From the IMG/VR virus record IMGVR_UViG_3300034522_000044, positions 1 through 33,223 of that record: a stretch of DNA of 33,223 bases; one strand, 5' to 3'. Of this stretch, positions 21,226 through 28,600 are shown piece by piece. Below the pieces are notes generated by a model. That model was not told where the DNA came from, made no database searches, and saw nothing but the letters and a program-made list of their open reading frames with translations. A program made the position numbers and the translations under genes. Every line of letters starts with the position of its first letter. Positions within the stretch are counted from its first letter, which is position 1. This DNA comes from a virus.

Positions 21226-21420
21226 ATGAACCCAAATGAAATTATTGACGCTCTTGGTGGCACTTTCCGTGTCGCCGAGCTGTGTGAAGTTCGGCCTCCA
21301 TCGGTAAGCGATTGGAGGAAACACGGGATCCCAAGGGCCCGGATGATGTTTTTGCGCATCGCCAGGCCAGATGTTTTCAAGGAGCTGGACGCCCCGGGCA
21401 CGAAGAAAACAGCCGCCTGA
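21226..21420 (+). CDS. cro: Cro-like repressor
   Basis: 64 residues. A compact HTH fills it: MNPNEIIDALGGTFRVAELC then EVRPPSVSDWRKHGIPRARM and a helix to FKEL. First gene after PR and divergent from cI, the classical cro position. It would bind the same operators and favour the lytic side by lowering cI and tuning early transcription. Confidence 0.85.
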   Translation: MNPNEIIDALGGTFRVAELCEVRPPSVSDWRKHGIPRARMMFLRIARPDVFKELDAPGTKKTAA

Positions 21421-21502
21421 CATCCCTGTCCGCCGCTCCATTGAGCAAATGATCGCCTCTGCACCCGCAGGGCGCCACGTAAAGAATTTCGAGGTTTTAG
21501 GT

Positions 21503-21925
21503 ATGCAGGATTTTCTGAGGGCTTGCGACACCTCCGTCGAAGAGGCGAATACCAAGAATCTCGCCACGTTGATGAGCATGCCGCCGGTGAGCTTGCTCCA
21601 GCGCGCCAACGCGAACTACGACGGTGCTTGGTTCAACGTGAAGCATCTGTACTCCCTGCTCCTGCATACAGAGGACATGCGTCCATTGGCGGCGCTGGCT
21701 GGCGAGTTCGGTTATTCGATCGTTAAGACCGACCAGCCTATGGCTATCGACATTCATCACGCACTGGGGCGCGCAACGCTGGAGTTTGCAGAAGTTACCG
21801 TCGAGACGCATGCGGCGATGGCTGATGGGCGAGTTGATCAGGTCGAGCGCGCCCGGATTCTGCGTGAGATAGATCACGCCGAGAGCGCCCTGGCTCAGCT
21901 GAAAGCCTCTGTGAAGGTTGCCTGA
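21503..21925 (+). CDS. CII-like phage regulatory protein
   Basis: 140 residues from ATG at 21503 with GAGG upstream; the frame continues further back into cro but without a better start. The segment MPPVSLLQRANANYDGAWFN, then LYSLLLHTEDMRPLAALAGE and FGYSIV resembles the Phage_CP76/CII family: a DNA-binding helical head followed by a helical tail. Second gene of PR, as with lambda cII. It may activate the repressor or int promoters. Family membership is by pattern; the role is inferred from position. Confidence 0.65.
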   Translation: MQDFLRACDTSVEEANTKNLATLMSMPPVSLLQRANANYDGAWFNVKHLYSLLLHTEDMRPLAALAGEFGYSIVKTDQPMAIDIHHALGRATLEFAEVTVETHAAMADGRVDQVERARILREIDHAESALAQLKASVKVA

Positions 21926-21940
21926 ATTTCAAACACAAAA

Positions 21941-21968
21941 AAGCCACCGGACGAGGGTGGCTTCTTCT
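21941..21968 (+). terminator. Terminator between CII-like and Bro-N genes
   Basis: Stem AAGCCACC/GGTGGCTT with a 7-base loop, then TTCTTCT. The T-run is imperfect, so partial termination like lambda tR1 is likely. Confidence 0.7.
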
Positions 21969-21994
21969 ACAGCGGTAAACATCTGGAGCGAATC

Positions 21995-22336
21995 ATGCAC
22001 CAACACACCGAATCGATCAATAGCCCCAACATTCCCGCGCCACGTTTTTCGCAACCTGAAAACGTGGCGCGCAATTCCTCAGTGATTCCGTTCGACTTCG
22101 ACGGCGCCGCAATCCGGGTCATCACCGGCAAGCTCGGCGATCCGTGGTTTATCGCGCGTGACGTCGCCGACGCCCTGGGCTACTCCAAGCCAGAGAACGC
22201 CGTGTCCCGTCATTGCAAGGCTGCGACCACTACCCCGAAACAGGGTGGTGGTTTCATGACCATCATCCCGGAGACGCAGCCTCACTGGTATGTGGATCGC
22301 TTCCTTGAATTGGCCGCTAAGGTCGGGAAGGCCTGA
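21995..22336 (+). CDS. Truncated Bro-N domain protein
   Basis: 113 residues. Residues about 30-92 (VIPFDFDGAAIRVITGKLGD, PWFIARDVADALGYSKPENA, VSRHCKAATTTPK) are a Bro-N domain, normally the N-terminal DNA-binding part of phage antirepressors of about 250 residues. It stops after GGGFMTIIPE and ends with an unrelated 20-residue tail (TQPHWYVDRFLELAAKVGKA), so the usual C-terminal domain is lost. It may work as a DNA-binding domain alone, or be a decayed antirepressor. Stop and next start are one base apart. Confidence 0.75.
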   Translation: MHQHTESINSPNIPAPRFSQPENVARNSSVIPFDFDGAAIRVITGKLGDPWFIARDVADALGYSKPENAVSRHCKAATTTPKQGGGFMTIIPETQPHWYVDRFLELAAKVGKA

Positions 22337-22337
22337 C

Positions 22338-23315
22338 ATGCAATACACCGTCACGATTAACCAGGTGAAGGCGCTGGAGTGGGGGCTGAATTCTCAGCAG
22401 GCCCTGCTGTTCGCCTTCGTCTACGGCTGCCCGAGCTGGACCAAGCCACTCAAGACTGATGACGGGATCTTCTTCGCGCTGAGCAAGGCCAAGATCATCG
22501 AGGAGCTGCCGCTGCTCACTGATAAGCCGGACACCGCTTACCGCATGCTGAAGGCCCTAGAAGAGGCCGGTTTGATTGAGCTTTCCAGCACGTCGAACAT
22601 CACGCTTTTTCGCTTGACCGAGAAGGCCGTCGAGTGGAACCAGAAGCTCGACGGGTCGGAAAAATATCCGACCCCACCAAACAACAAGGGTCGGAAAAAA
22701 ATCCGATCTACCTCGGATAAATCTCCGAGCAAGGTCGGAAAAAAATCCGAGCAAGGGTCGGAAAAATCTCCGACAAATCAGGATACCAATCATCAGGGTA
22801 CCAATCAGGACACCAGTCAGGACTTGCAGGACGCCACCGGCAAGCCGGCTCAGTCCCGCGGCTTGGTGCTGATGGTTGATCGCACCGATGCCCCACGGGT
22901 TGAGATCCCCGCCGACATGCCGGGCCCCAAAGACCAGACCTGCAAAACCTTCAAGGTCTGGGCGAACTACGCCATGGCTTACCGCAAACGCTACGGCGCC
23001 TGGCCGGTGTGGAACGCCAAGGTCGGCGGCCAGCTCGGTCAGTTGGTCGACCGGCTCGGTGCCGATGTCGCTCACCACGTCGCCGCTCACTTCCTGAAAA
23101 CCAGCGACGCCGCCGTCCTGCGCAAGTGCCACAGCCTCAACGAACTGCTGGCCAACGCCGAGAGTTACCACACCCAGTGGGTCACCGGACAGCGCGTCAA
23201 CGGCACAACCGCCCGCCAGATGGAACGGACTGAGGCAAACCTCTCCGCAGCCGAACAGGCCGCCCAGATGGTTTTGGCCAAACGCCAAGCAGGTGACCGC
23301 AATGAATACCTTTGA
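22338..23315 (+). CDS. O-like replication initiator containing the origin
   Basis: 325 residues from MQYTVTINQVKALEWGLNSQ. The N-terminal 105 residues form winged-helix DNA-binding sequence (KIIEELPLLTDKPDTAYRML, KALEEAGLIELSS, NITLFRLTEKAVEW). A low-complexity linker (about 107-165) is coded by iteron DNA. The C-terminal domain (VWANYAMAYRKRYGAWPVWN, GQLGQLVDRLG) would contact the helicase loader. This is the layout of lambda O, with ori inside the gene. Start 22338 lies one base after the previous stop. Confidence 0.8.
   Translation: MQYTVTINQVKALEWGLNSQQALLFAFVYGCPSWTKPLKTDDGIFFALSKAKIIEELPLLTDKPDTAYRMLKALEEAGLIELSSTSNITLFRLTEKAVEWNQKLDGSEKYPTPPNNKGRKKIRSTSDKSPSKVGKKSEQGSEKSPTNQDTNHQGTNQDTSQDLQDATGKPAQSRGLVLMVDRTDAPRVEIPADMPGPKDQTCKTFKVWANYAMAYRKRYGAWPVWNAKVGGQLGQLVDRLGADVAHHVAAHFLKTSDAAVLRKCHSLNELLANAESYHTQWVTGQRVNGTTARQMERTEANLSAAEQAAQMVLAKRQAGDRNEYL
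22656..22773 (+). repeat. Five origin iterons inside the initiator gene
   Basis: Five 16-bp copies of TCGGA-6N-TCCGA with an AT-rich centre, at 22656, 22691, 22713, 22735 and 22758. The last four are spaced 22, 22 and 23 bp, about two helical turns, so initiator dimers would sit on one face. Each is itself an inverted repeat, like lambda ori iterons. Predicted replication origin. Confidence 0.8.
22779..22823 (+). repeat. Short direct repeats next to the iterons
   Basis: CAGGATACCAAT, CAGGGTACCAAT and CAGGACACCAGT follow each other at 15- and 12-base steps, then CAGGAC. They code for a QDTN-like repeat in the linker. They may be part of the origin or merely a coding microsatellite. Confidence 0.5.
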
Positions 23316-24099
23316 AATGAATGACCAGCAGGTTGCCGGGCTGGCCGCCGCCATCTGCGCCACAGCCGAGGCCATGGGCCAGGAAATGAACCCGGGCACT
23401 GCCGCGATGATGGCCGAAGACCTCTGTGCCTACCCGGTGCACGTCGTGAAGGCGGCGCTGAAGGCGTGTCGCTTCGAAGTGAAGGGAAAGCTGGCGATGG
23501 CCGACATCCTGCAACGGGTCCAATCCTCCGATGGCCGGCCGGGCAAGGACGAGGCCTGGGCTATCGCCATGACGACCAACGATGAATTCGAAACGGTGGT
23601 GCTGACCGACGAGATCCAGCTGGCACTTGCTGCTGCGAAACCCATTCTGGATGGCGGCGACAAAATCGGTGCGCGCATGGCGTTCATCGACGCTTACCAA
23701 AGGTTCGTGGGCCAGGCTCGCGAGGATGCGAAACCGGTCAACTGGCACGTGTCCGTGGGCTTTGACGCCAACCGACGGATCCAGGCTGTGACCAAAGCGA
23801 TGGAGCTGAAACGCATCCCGCGAGAACACGCACAGAAGTACCTGGCGGACCTGAGTGTCGAGCCGATCAACGAGGATGGTCGGGCTATCGCGGGCTTGCT
23901 AACCGGCACCGTTACGCGGCCAGCGCCGGCGCTTCGCCATAAGCTCGAACTGGTGAGGAACTCCATGCTGGAGATGCGTAAGGCCAGTGCCGAGAGGAAA
24001 ACCGAAATGCGGATTGATGCAGCGAATGAGTTGGCTGATCGCCGAGCGCTGCTAATCAAGCAGGCCCGAGAGCTGGAAGCGAAGAGGGCGGCACAATGA
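23302..24099 (+). CDS. Replication-associated protein, possible helicase loader
   Basis: 265 residues from ATG at 23302 with AGGTGA 5 bases upstream; it overlaps the initiator gene by 14 bases. The N-terminal half (MAEDLCAYPVHVVKAALKAC, ILQRVQSSDGRPGKDEAWAI) and the middle (GDKIGARMAFIDAYQRFVGQ) are helical. The C-terminus is a charged coiled coil (NSMLEMRKASAERKTEMRID). It occupies the position of lambda P, after O. No AAA+ Walker motif is seen, so a P-type adaptor loader fits better than a DnaC type. Inferred from position only. Confidence 0.6.
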   Translation: MNTFEMNDQQVAGLAAAICATAEAMGQEMNPGTAAMMAEDLCAYPVHVVKAALKACRFEVKGKLAMADILQRVQSSDGRPGKDEAWAIAMTTNDEFETVVLTDEIQLALAAAKPILDGGDKIGARMAFIDAYQRFVGQAREDAKPVNWHVSVGFDANRRIQAVTKAMELKRIPREHAQKYLADLSVEPINEDGRAIAGLLTGTVTRPAPALRHKLELVRNSMLEMRKASAERKTEMRIDAANELADRRALLIKQARELEAKRAAQ

Positions 24100-24566
24100 C
24101 CGACAAGATCAGCGTCAACTGCCAGGCCAAGCTCTCCGAAGTCATTACCAAAATCAGCGCCATGTACAAAGACAAGAAGTTTGTCGTGGTGACCCTGCGC
24201 CCGGGCAAGGACCGCACCCTCGACCAGAACCGGCTGTGGTTCGGGATGTACAAGCGAATAGCCGAAATGACCCAGATTGGCGACGCGGCGGACGCCCGGC
24301 GCTACTGCAAGCTGCACTTTGGCGTGCAGATATTGCTTAACGAAGACGCTGGGTTCCAGGCCGAGTGGTACCGGGTTATGCGTCATCTGCCCTACGAAAC
24401 GAAGCTGGCCATGATGGGCGAGTGTCATTTGTTTGGCCCTGATGGCTTCCCTGTGACCAGCCTGTTTAACCGTGCCCAGGGCATCGCTTACACCGACCGC
24501 ATTGCAGCCTACTTCACGGGCCAAGGTGTGGTTTTTACTGATCTACTCAGCAAGGAGGCTGCATGA
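24096..24566 (+). CDS. NinB-like recombination protein
   Basis: 156 residues. The segment KFVVVTLRPGKDRTLDQNRL then WFGMYKRIAEM resembles the conserved RSLDQNRKLW region of NinB (Orf), a single-strand DNA-binding recombination mediator. It lies right before NinG, the same order as in the lambda nin region. Starts with a four-base overlap. The middle diverges from lambda NinB, so the call is tentative. Confidence 0.65.
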   Translation: MTDKISVNCQAKLSEVITKISAMYKDKKFVVVTLRPGKDRTLDQNRLWFGMYKRIAEMTQIGDAADARRYCKLHFGVQILLNEDAGFQAEWYRVMRHLPYETKLAMMGECHLFGPDGFPVTSLFNRAQGIAYTDRIAAYFTGQGVVFTDLLSKEAA

Positions 24567-25162
24567 TCGCCAAGCAACCCAAACCGAAGAAATGCAAGAA
24601 CCCAGCGTGCGGCATCAGCTTTCCGCCGCAGCGCCTCGGACAGGCCGTATGCAGCCCGAAGTGTGGCCTGGCAATCAAGGACGTAAATCAGACGAAGGCG
24701 CGTAAGTCTCTGGCTCAAGTTGAGCGGCGCGAGATCAAAGTCCGCAAGGAGAAGCTGAAGAGCAGGGCGGATCACCTGCGCGAAGCCCAGGCGGCGGTGA
24801 ATGAATACGTGCGTCTCCGTGACGCGCACCTGCCCTGCATCAGCTGCGACTTCACGCCGAACGATAACGACCTCATGACTGGCAGCCGGTGGGACGCCGG
24901 GCACTATCGATCCGTCGGCGCCTGCCCGGAGCTGCGCTTCGAGCCTCTGAACATCCACCGCCAGTGTGTGAAGTGCAACCGCAATCTTTCCGGCAATGCC
25001 GTGGAGTACCGCATCCGCCTGGTGCAGCGCATCGGCGCCGAGAAGGTGGTCTGGCTGGAAGGTCTGCACCCAGCCTGCAAGTACACCGTGGAAGAGATCA
25101 AGGCCATCAAGGCCAAATACCGGGCAATGACCAGAGAGCTGAAAAAAGGGGAAGCCGCATGA
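24563..25162 (+). CDS. ninG: NinG (Rap) recombination endonuclease
   Basis: 199 residues. An N-terminal zinc knuckle (Cys11, Cys16, Cys30, Cys34 in KCKNPACGISFPP and VCSPKCG) precedes a long basic helix (RREIKVRKEKLKSRADHLRE). The core LPCISCDF, WDAGHYRSVGACPELRFEPL and NIHRQCVKCNRNLSGN is diagnostic of lambda NinG/Rap, a structure-specific endonuclease acting on recombination joints. Overlaps both neighbours by four bases, so it is tightly coupled. Firm family call. Confidence 0.93.
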   Translation: MIAKQPKPKKCKNPACGISFPPQRLGQAVCSPKCGLAIKDVNQTKARKSLAQVERREIKVRKEKLKSRADHLREAQAAVNEYVRLRDAHLPCISCDFTPNDNDLMTGSRWDAGHYRSVGACPELRFEPLNIHRQCVKCNRNLSGNAVEYRIRLVQRIGAEKVVWLEGLHPACKYTVEEIKAIKAKYRAMTRELKKGEAA

Positions 25163-25704
25163 CCTATCGCAACGTTGTTTCAGCAGTAGTTCGAGCCCTC
25201 GCGGCCGAGACCATCACTTCCGCCGGCGGCTGCGACTTTGAACCGAAGGTGCAATGTGCCAAGCAAAAGGGGGAGATCATTGGAAAGGAGGCGGCGTTTC
25301 TCCAGGACTGCTGGGTGTTCGGCCGGCTGCGCAAGGCGCTCACCCCGGCGCACTGGCGAGCACTCGTGGCGAAGTATTCCACCCATGAGGAGCGTAAGCA
25401 CGGCGCGATTCTGGAACTGCTCAACTCGGTGCGCACGCCTGCGCCGAAACGTTTCCGGGAGTGCGCCGTATTGACCTGGGCGATTCCACAAGTGGCCGGT
25501 GCCGAAGGCAAGCGCTCCGTCGCAGTGCTGCCGGCCGCCTGGTACGACATCACCAATTGGGATAACGACGGCAAGCCAGAATCTACTCGGTACCGGTGGC
25601 GCTCAGGGATCCGCAAGACGCTCGATGACCAGGTGAACGAGGCGCTCACCGCTGCCCAGGAGCTGCTCGACGCCGAGGGTTTAATCGAAAGTTGCGCGGC
25701 GTAG
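25159..25704 (+). CDS. Probable late antiterminator (Q position)
   Basis: 181 residues from ATG at 25159, overlapping NinG by four bases. Helical sequence with conserved-looking blocks (LQDCWVFGRLRKALTPAHWR, ALVAKYSTHEERKHGAILEL, YDITNWDNDG). It is the last gene before a promoter-terminator pair and the late genes, the place of lambda Q. The sequence is not close to lambda Q; other Pseudomonas phage late regulators look similar. Function inferred from position. Confidence 0.5.
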   Translation: MTYRNVVSAVVRALAAETITSAGGCDFEPKVQCAKQKGEIIGKEAAFLQDCWVFGRLRKALTPAHWRALVAKYSTHEERKHGAILELLNSVRTPAPKRFRECAVLTWAIPQVAGAEGKRSVAVLPAAWYDITNWDNDGKPESTRYRWRSGIRKTLDDQVNEALTAAQELLDAEGLIESCAA

Positions 25705-25714
25705 CAAATAGCCA

Positions 25715-25743
25715 TTGCAATGAGTGAGAAAGTGAGAGATTAT
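25715..25743 (+). promoter_or_regulatory. Possible late promoter PR'
   Basis: TTGCAA (25715-25720), 17-base spacer, GATTAT (25738-25743), straight after the Q-position gene and about 35-65 bases before a strong terminator. The arrangement copies lambda pR'-tR'. Confidence 0.5.
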
Positions 25744-25784
25744 TTATCCATCCTGTCGATCTTGCGCGTTAGGGATTGACATAA

Positions 25785-25814
25785 AAAAGCCCGGCCGCTG
25801 TGTCGGGTTTTTTG
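25785..25814 (+). terminator. Terminator tR'-like
   Basis: GCCCG/CGGG-type stem followed by TTTTTT on the plus strand; the minus strand also has six T, so it is probably bidirectional. It would stop late transcription unless antitermination occurs. Confidence 0.8.
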
Positions 25815-25824
25815 TTGAGGTGAT

Positions 25825-26181
25825 ATGGATACTGCCCATAAGTATAGCCAGGTTTTTTTTGCGGCTCTTTTCGTTCCTGGATTCGTTTCCGCCGCCCTGG
25901 TAGTTGCTCTATCGCAGGCTCGAATAAAATTCCCCACCATTTCTCGCTGGGTAGCCGTAGTACTATTCGGAACAGGATTATTGTTTAGCGCTGGCGCGTT
26001 GCCCGCATGGCAGATCCTGTTCCCTGAGCCTTGCCTTTATTCTTTTACCAAGCCAATGAGCCTGTGCTGGATGCAGCCATCTGCAATTTTTCAGATGGGA
26101 TTGTTTGCAGGCCTGCTCGGCGCGCTAACTGCTCTTCTGTTGATAAAAATATGGCGAGTCATGGCCAGGACGCGCATATAA
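25825..26181 (+). CDS. Small membrane protein (three helices)
   Basis: 118 residues with GAGGTGAT before the ATG. Hydrophobic segments at about 9-28 (QVFFAALFVPGFVSAALVVA), 41-58 (WVAVVLFGTGLLFSAGA) and 88-110 (IFQMGLFAGLLGALTALLLI). First gene after the terminator and more AT-rich than its neighbours. It is not a recognised holin, though its location in the late leader allows a lysis-linked role. Could equally be a moron. Confidence 0.6.
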   Translation: MDTAHKYSQVFFAALFVPGFVSAALVVALSQARIKFPTISRWVAVVLFGTGLLFSAGALPAWQILFPEPCLYSFTKPMSLCWMQPSAIFQMGLFAGLLGALTALLLIKIWRVMARTRI

Positions 26182-26269
26182 AACACCTTACGAAACACAG
26201 ATGCCTAGCCTTCGCGCTGGGCTTTTTATTGCCCACGGAAAAGGGCGATTCAGCAAAAGGAATTTGCAG

Positions 26270-26455
26270 GTGTTTAAAGAATTCAGATGCGGTAACTGCA
26301 AAAGACTTCTCGCCCGTACGGGTGGGTTTACAGAGCTCCAGATCAAATATTCCCGATGCGGGACATTGAATCATGTGAAGGCCACGAGCCTCGAGCAATC
26401 GCCTTTGAGCGACATGAAAGCGGAATTCTCCGCGACAAATCATTCGACTCAATAG
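26270..26455 (+). CDS. com: Com-like zinc finger protein with a missing Cys
   Basis: 61 residues from GTG at 26270 with AAAGGA upstream. The sequence FKEFRCGNCKRLLAR, then FTELQIKYSRCGTLNHVKAT, is the Com family, small Zn-binding RNA regulators known from phage Mu, where Com activates mom translation. The usual four Cys are C7, C10, C27 and C30; here residue 27 is Tyr, so Zn binding may be weakened. In Mu-like cases a DNA-modification gene follows; here an unrelated 107-residue gene does, nine bases downstream. Confidence 0.75.
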   Translation: MFKEFRCGNCKRLLARTGGFTELQIKYSRCGTLNHVKATSLEQSPLSDMKAEFSATNHSTQ

Positions 26456-26463
26456 GTGAAAAA

Positions 26464-26787
26464 ATGGAACCAGGACAAATCGGCAGCCGTTTCAAATCGG
26501 TGGCAACCAGCTACGCAGAGGCAATTTTCACTCCGGCACAGAACGTCAATGGCGCTGTAGTTCGGACAGCTACGATGATCAGCCCTGTCGGGAACGGATT
26601 TATTAGTACCGGCACGACCATTCCGGAAGGGCGTTGGGTGACCAACGTGCCCGTTATCTTGTCCGCCGTTAGCGGTTCTTCCACTCTTCCGTTCTCTGTG
26701 ACCATCCCTGCCGGTCAGGGCCTGTGGGTAGCAATGACGCAGAATGGCGGCGGTACGGCCTACGTGACCTACGACCTGCTGCCGTAA
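26464..26787 (+). CDS. Hypothetical beta-rich phage protein
   Basis: 107 residues from MEPGQIGSRFKSVATSYAEA; AGGTGA before the ATG supports this start over the longer frame. Strand-rich (AIFTPAQNVNGAVVRTATMI, SVTIPAGQGLWVAMTQNGGG, then AYVTYDLLP) with Gly/Thr-rich turns, like small phage structural or decoration proteins. If Com acts here, it would be the regulated gene. Function not known. Confidence 0.65.
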   Translation: MEPGQIGSRFKSVATSYAEAIFTPAQNVNGAVVRTATMISPVGNGFISTGTTIPEGRWVTNVPVILSAVSGSSTLPFSVTIPAGQGLWVAMTQNGGGTAYVTYDLLP

Positions 26788-26845
26788 GAAGCGGTGGGCT
26801 GCATCTGCAGCCGTTTGCTTTTCTCCTGTCCTTACGTGACAGGCC

Positions 26846-26879
26846 AAGGCCCTGGCATTTGCCGGGGCCTTCCTATTTT
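26846..26879 (+). terminator. Terminator before the holin gene
   Basis: Stem AAGGCCC/GGGCCTT with an inner GGC/GCC stem and ATTT loop, then CCTATTTT. The T-run is modest, so it may be partial or lie under late antitermination. Confidence 0.6.
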
Positions 26880-26961
26880 CGGCTCCGCCACACCCATTGC
26901 TCCGAGCTGGGAGTGCTGCTGGAGCCGACCTATTTCAAACATGCCCCACGGAGTCGAGCGC

Positions 26962-27300
26962 ATGGAGTATCTACAGCGCCTGCTCGACAAGATCGACAGG
27001 TTCGAATTGCTGATTGCGGGCCTGATTGGGGCTGTCGTTGCGAGCTGGTGGCACAAGGACGACTTGTCTGACTGGCGCGCCTGGATGGTGTTCTTGATCA
27101 CTGGGGTTGCCTGCTCGCTGTACCTGACGAGCATGGTCAGCGCCTACCTGAATGTAACCGAGCCGAAGATCGTTGCCGGGATTGGCTTCTTGCTGGGCAC
27201 ATTCGGCGGTTCGCTCCTGGCAGCAATCAACAGAGCCATCAAAGCCGCTGACCTCTGGGCGCTTATTCGCCAGCGGTTCGGGGGAGGCAATCCACCATGA
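26962..27300 (+). CDS. Phage holin-like protein
   Basis: 112 residues from ATG at 26962 with GGAG 8 bases upstream; another ATG seven codons earlier is a possible dual start. Three hydrophobic helices (FELLIAGLIGAVVASWW; AWMVFLITGVACSLYLTSMV; IVAGIGFLLGTFGGSLLAAI) with charged ends and a basic tail. This is the plan of a class I holin. It would permeabilise the inner membrane at lysis. No endolysin is in the window. Overlaps the next membrane gene by four bases. Confidence 0.75.
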   Translation: MEYLQRLLDKIDRFELLIAGLIGAVVASWWHKDDLSDWRAWMVFLITGVACSLYLTSMVSAYLNVTEPKIVAGIGFLLGTFGGSLLAAINRAIKAADLWALIRQRFGGGNPP

Positions 27301-27641
27301 ATCTTGAACTGATCAACTCCATCGCCTGCGGCCTTATCGCGCTGTGGGCGGCCTGGTGCGTACTGAGCGGGAAGGTGAGGGACGGCATTCTCGGGAAGCT
27401 GATCTACTCGACGATCGCCATCACCGGTTTCGTTGTGATGGTACGCAGCCAGAACATCTTCTTCGGCCCGACCACTGCCGGCCTGACGTTGCATGTCGCC
27501 CTGGCCCTGGCCGGTGCACGGCATATCTTCATGGTCACGTACTGGCAGTGGGTGAAGGTCTGGCTGTGCCGGACGCTGAACTGCGAGCACTGCCTGAACT
27601 GTAACAAGGCACCTGGCGGTGTCGAGCGCAGAGCCAAGTAA
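27297..27641 (+). CDS. Membrane protein next to holin (possible second holin)
   Basis: 114 residues. Three helices (INSIACGLIALWAAWCVLSG; LIYSTIAITGFVVMV; LTLHVALALAGARHIFMVTY) and a Cys-rich C-terminal tail (NCEHCLNCNK) that could bind metal. Coupled to the holin-like gene by overlap. This pair occurs in other Pseudomonas prophages, as far as I recall. It may be an antiholin or accessory lysis protein. Confidence 0.65.
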   Translation: MNLELINSIACGLIALWAAWCVLSGKVRDGILGKLIYSTIAITGFVVMVRSQNIFFGPTTAGLTLHVALALAGARHIFMVTYWQWVKVWLCRTLNCEHCLNCNKAPGGVERRAK

Positions 27642-27650
27642 TGCGAGGGC

Positions 27651-28016
27651 CTACCATCCCCCTGGAAACCACTGACGGGCGAGGCTTACCGTCACACGCA
27701 AAGCATGCTGACTTTGATCACACTCCAACTGCTGATCTTCGGGCGTTGCGGGTTTGCGCCACCTGAGATTTGCCGTTAAACCTTTGGCGTAAGATCGCTC
27801 AAATTCGGTATTCGCTTCTTTGGTAAGGCGCATGGCTTTCGCATAGTCCGCGTCAAGGTCATCAGGCAGCGATTCACAAGCCAGTTTGGCTTGCTGATAC
27901 CTAACGGCATACATGTAGCCGTCAGTTGGGGCTTCGTCGTAGCTGTAGCGAGAGGGCTCCACAGCCATTGCTGGGCCAGTGATAAGTAAAGCGATGAGAT
28001 ACAGGCGTCCGTGCAT
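27651..28016 (-). CDS. Small exported protein on the opposite strand
   Basis: 121 residues. Signal peptide MHGRLYLIALLITGPAMAV, then a mature helical domain rich in charged residues (YMYAVRYQQAKLACESLPDD, RLTKEANTEFERSYAKGLTA) with two Cys. It runs against the late operon, the classical arrangement of a moron expressed from its own promoter. A TATACT at about 28040-28045 on the minus strand is a weak promoter hint. Function unknown. Confidence 0.65.
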   Translation of the reverse strand: MHGRLYLIALLITGPAMAVEPSRYSYDEAPTDGYMYAVRYQQAKLACESLPDDLDADYAKAMRLTKEANTEFERSYAKGLTANLRWRKPATPEDQQLECDQSQHALRVTVSLARQWFPGGW

Positions 28017-28114
28017 GGGTTTGAAGTCTCGAAAAAATCAAATTTGGCGGAGTATACCTGGCTCATCCGCGCCGCGTTTTCGAATGCGCCAAATCGTGGC
28101 GCGAGGTTCTGCAG

Positions 28115-28306
28115 ATGAGCAACGTCACCCGACTGCGTCACGCGCTGCCGATGAGCTCGGACATCAACGCAGCAGTAAACGCCCTCGACAAGGCCATTGC
28201 TACCGCCGTGGACGCAGCCAAGGCTGCCGGGCTTCCCCAGGGCTTGATCGTTGGACTGCTCCACGGCCATTCCCATGCACAGACACACCAGATGGTGACC
28301 GTATGA
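28115..28306 (+). CDS. Small hypothetical phage protein
   Basis: 63 residues with GAGG 11 bases before the ATG. Helical (SDINAAVNALDKAIATAVDA) followed by a GLPQGLIVGLLHGHSHAQTH segment with four His, perhaps a metal or partner site. It overlaps the next gene by four bases. A late-region accessory gene; no family recognised. Confidence 0.65.
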   Translation: MSNVTRLRHALPMSSDINAAVNALDKAIATAVDAAKAAGLPQGLIVGLLHGHSHAQTHQMVTV

Positions 28307-28554
28307 CCGTTAAGGTTCTGGAGTTCAAGCGGGAAGACTGGCGCGATGCAGCCAAGACCCTGCGCAAGATTGCCGATGACCTGGATGCAGGTGAGCATCC
28401 CGAATGCACCGTAGGCGCCTTGACCCTGATCGGCGCGAAGGGAGAGGTCACCGTGTTCGGTCTCGGCCCTAAGTGCGACGACCTGCAATGCCTGGGTGCG
28501 ATGCGCCTGGGTGAGCAGAAGCTGATTGATGTGCTGCTTGATCAGGCAGATTAG
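28303..28554 (+). CDS. Small hypothetical phage protein
   Basis: 83 residues from MTVKVLEFKREDWRDAAKTL, ATGA overlap with the 28115 gene. Charged N-terminal helix followed by a beta hairpin (VGALTLIGAKGEVTVFGLGP) and LGAMRLGEQKLIDVLLDQA. Small alpha/beta protein; unknown role. Confidence 0.65.
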   Translation: MTVKVLEFKREDWRDAAKTLRKIADDLDAGEHPECTVGALTLIGAKGEVTVFGLGPKCDDLQCLGAMRLGEQKLIDVLLDQAD

Positions 28555-28600
28555 CAAGCGAGTGCCATACTCATCCTCCTGTATCACACCAGGAGGCGCT

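Noticed and set aside
22557-23399. Minus-strand open frame (280 residues)
   Set aside because: Antisense to the initiator gene and iterons, which explain the sequence better.
25776-25781. Perfect TTGACA as a second late promoter
   Set aside because: No -10 at 16-18 bp; the following bases form the terminator hairpin.
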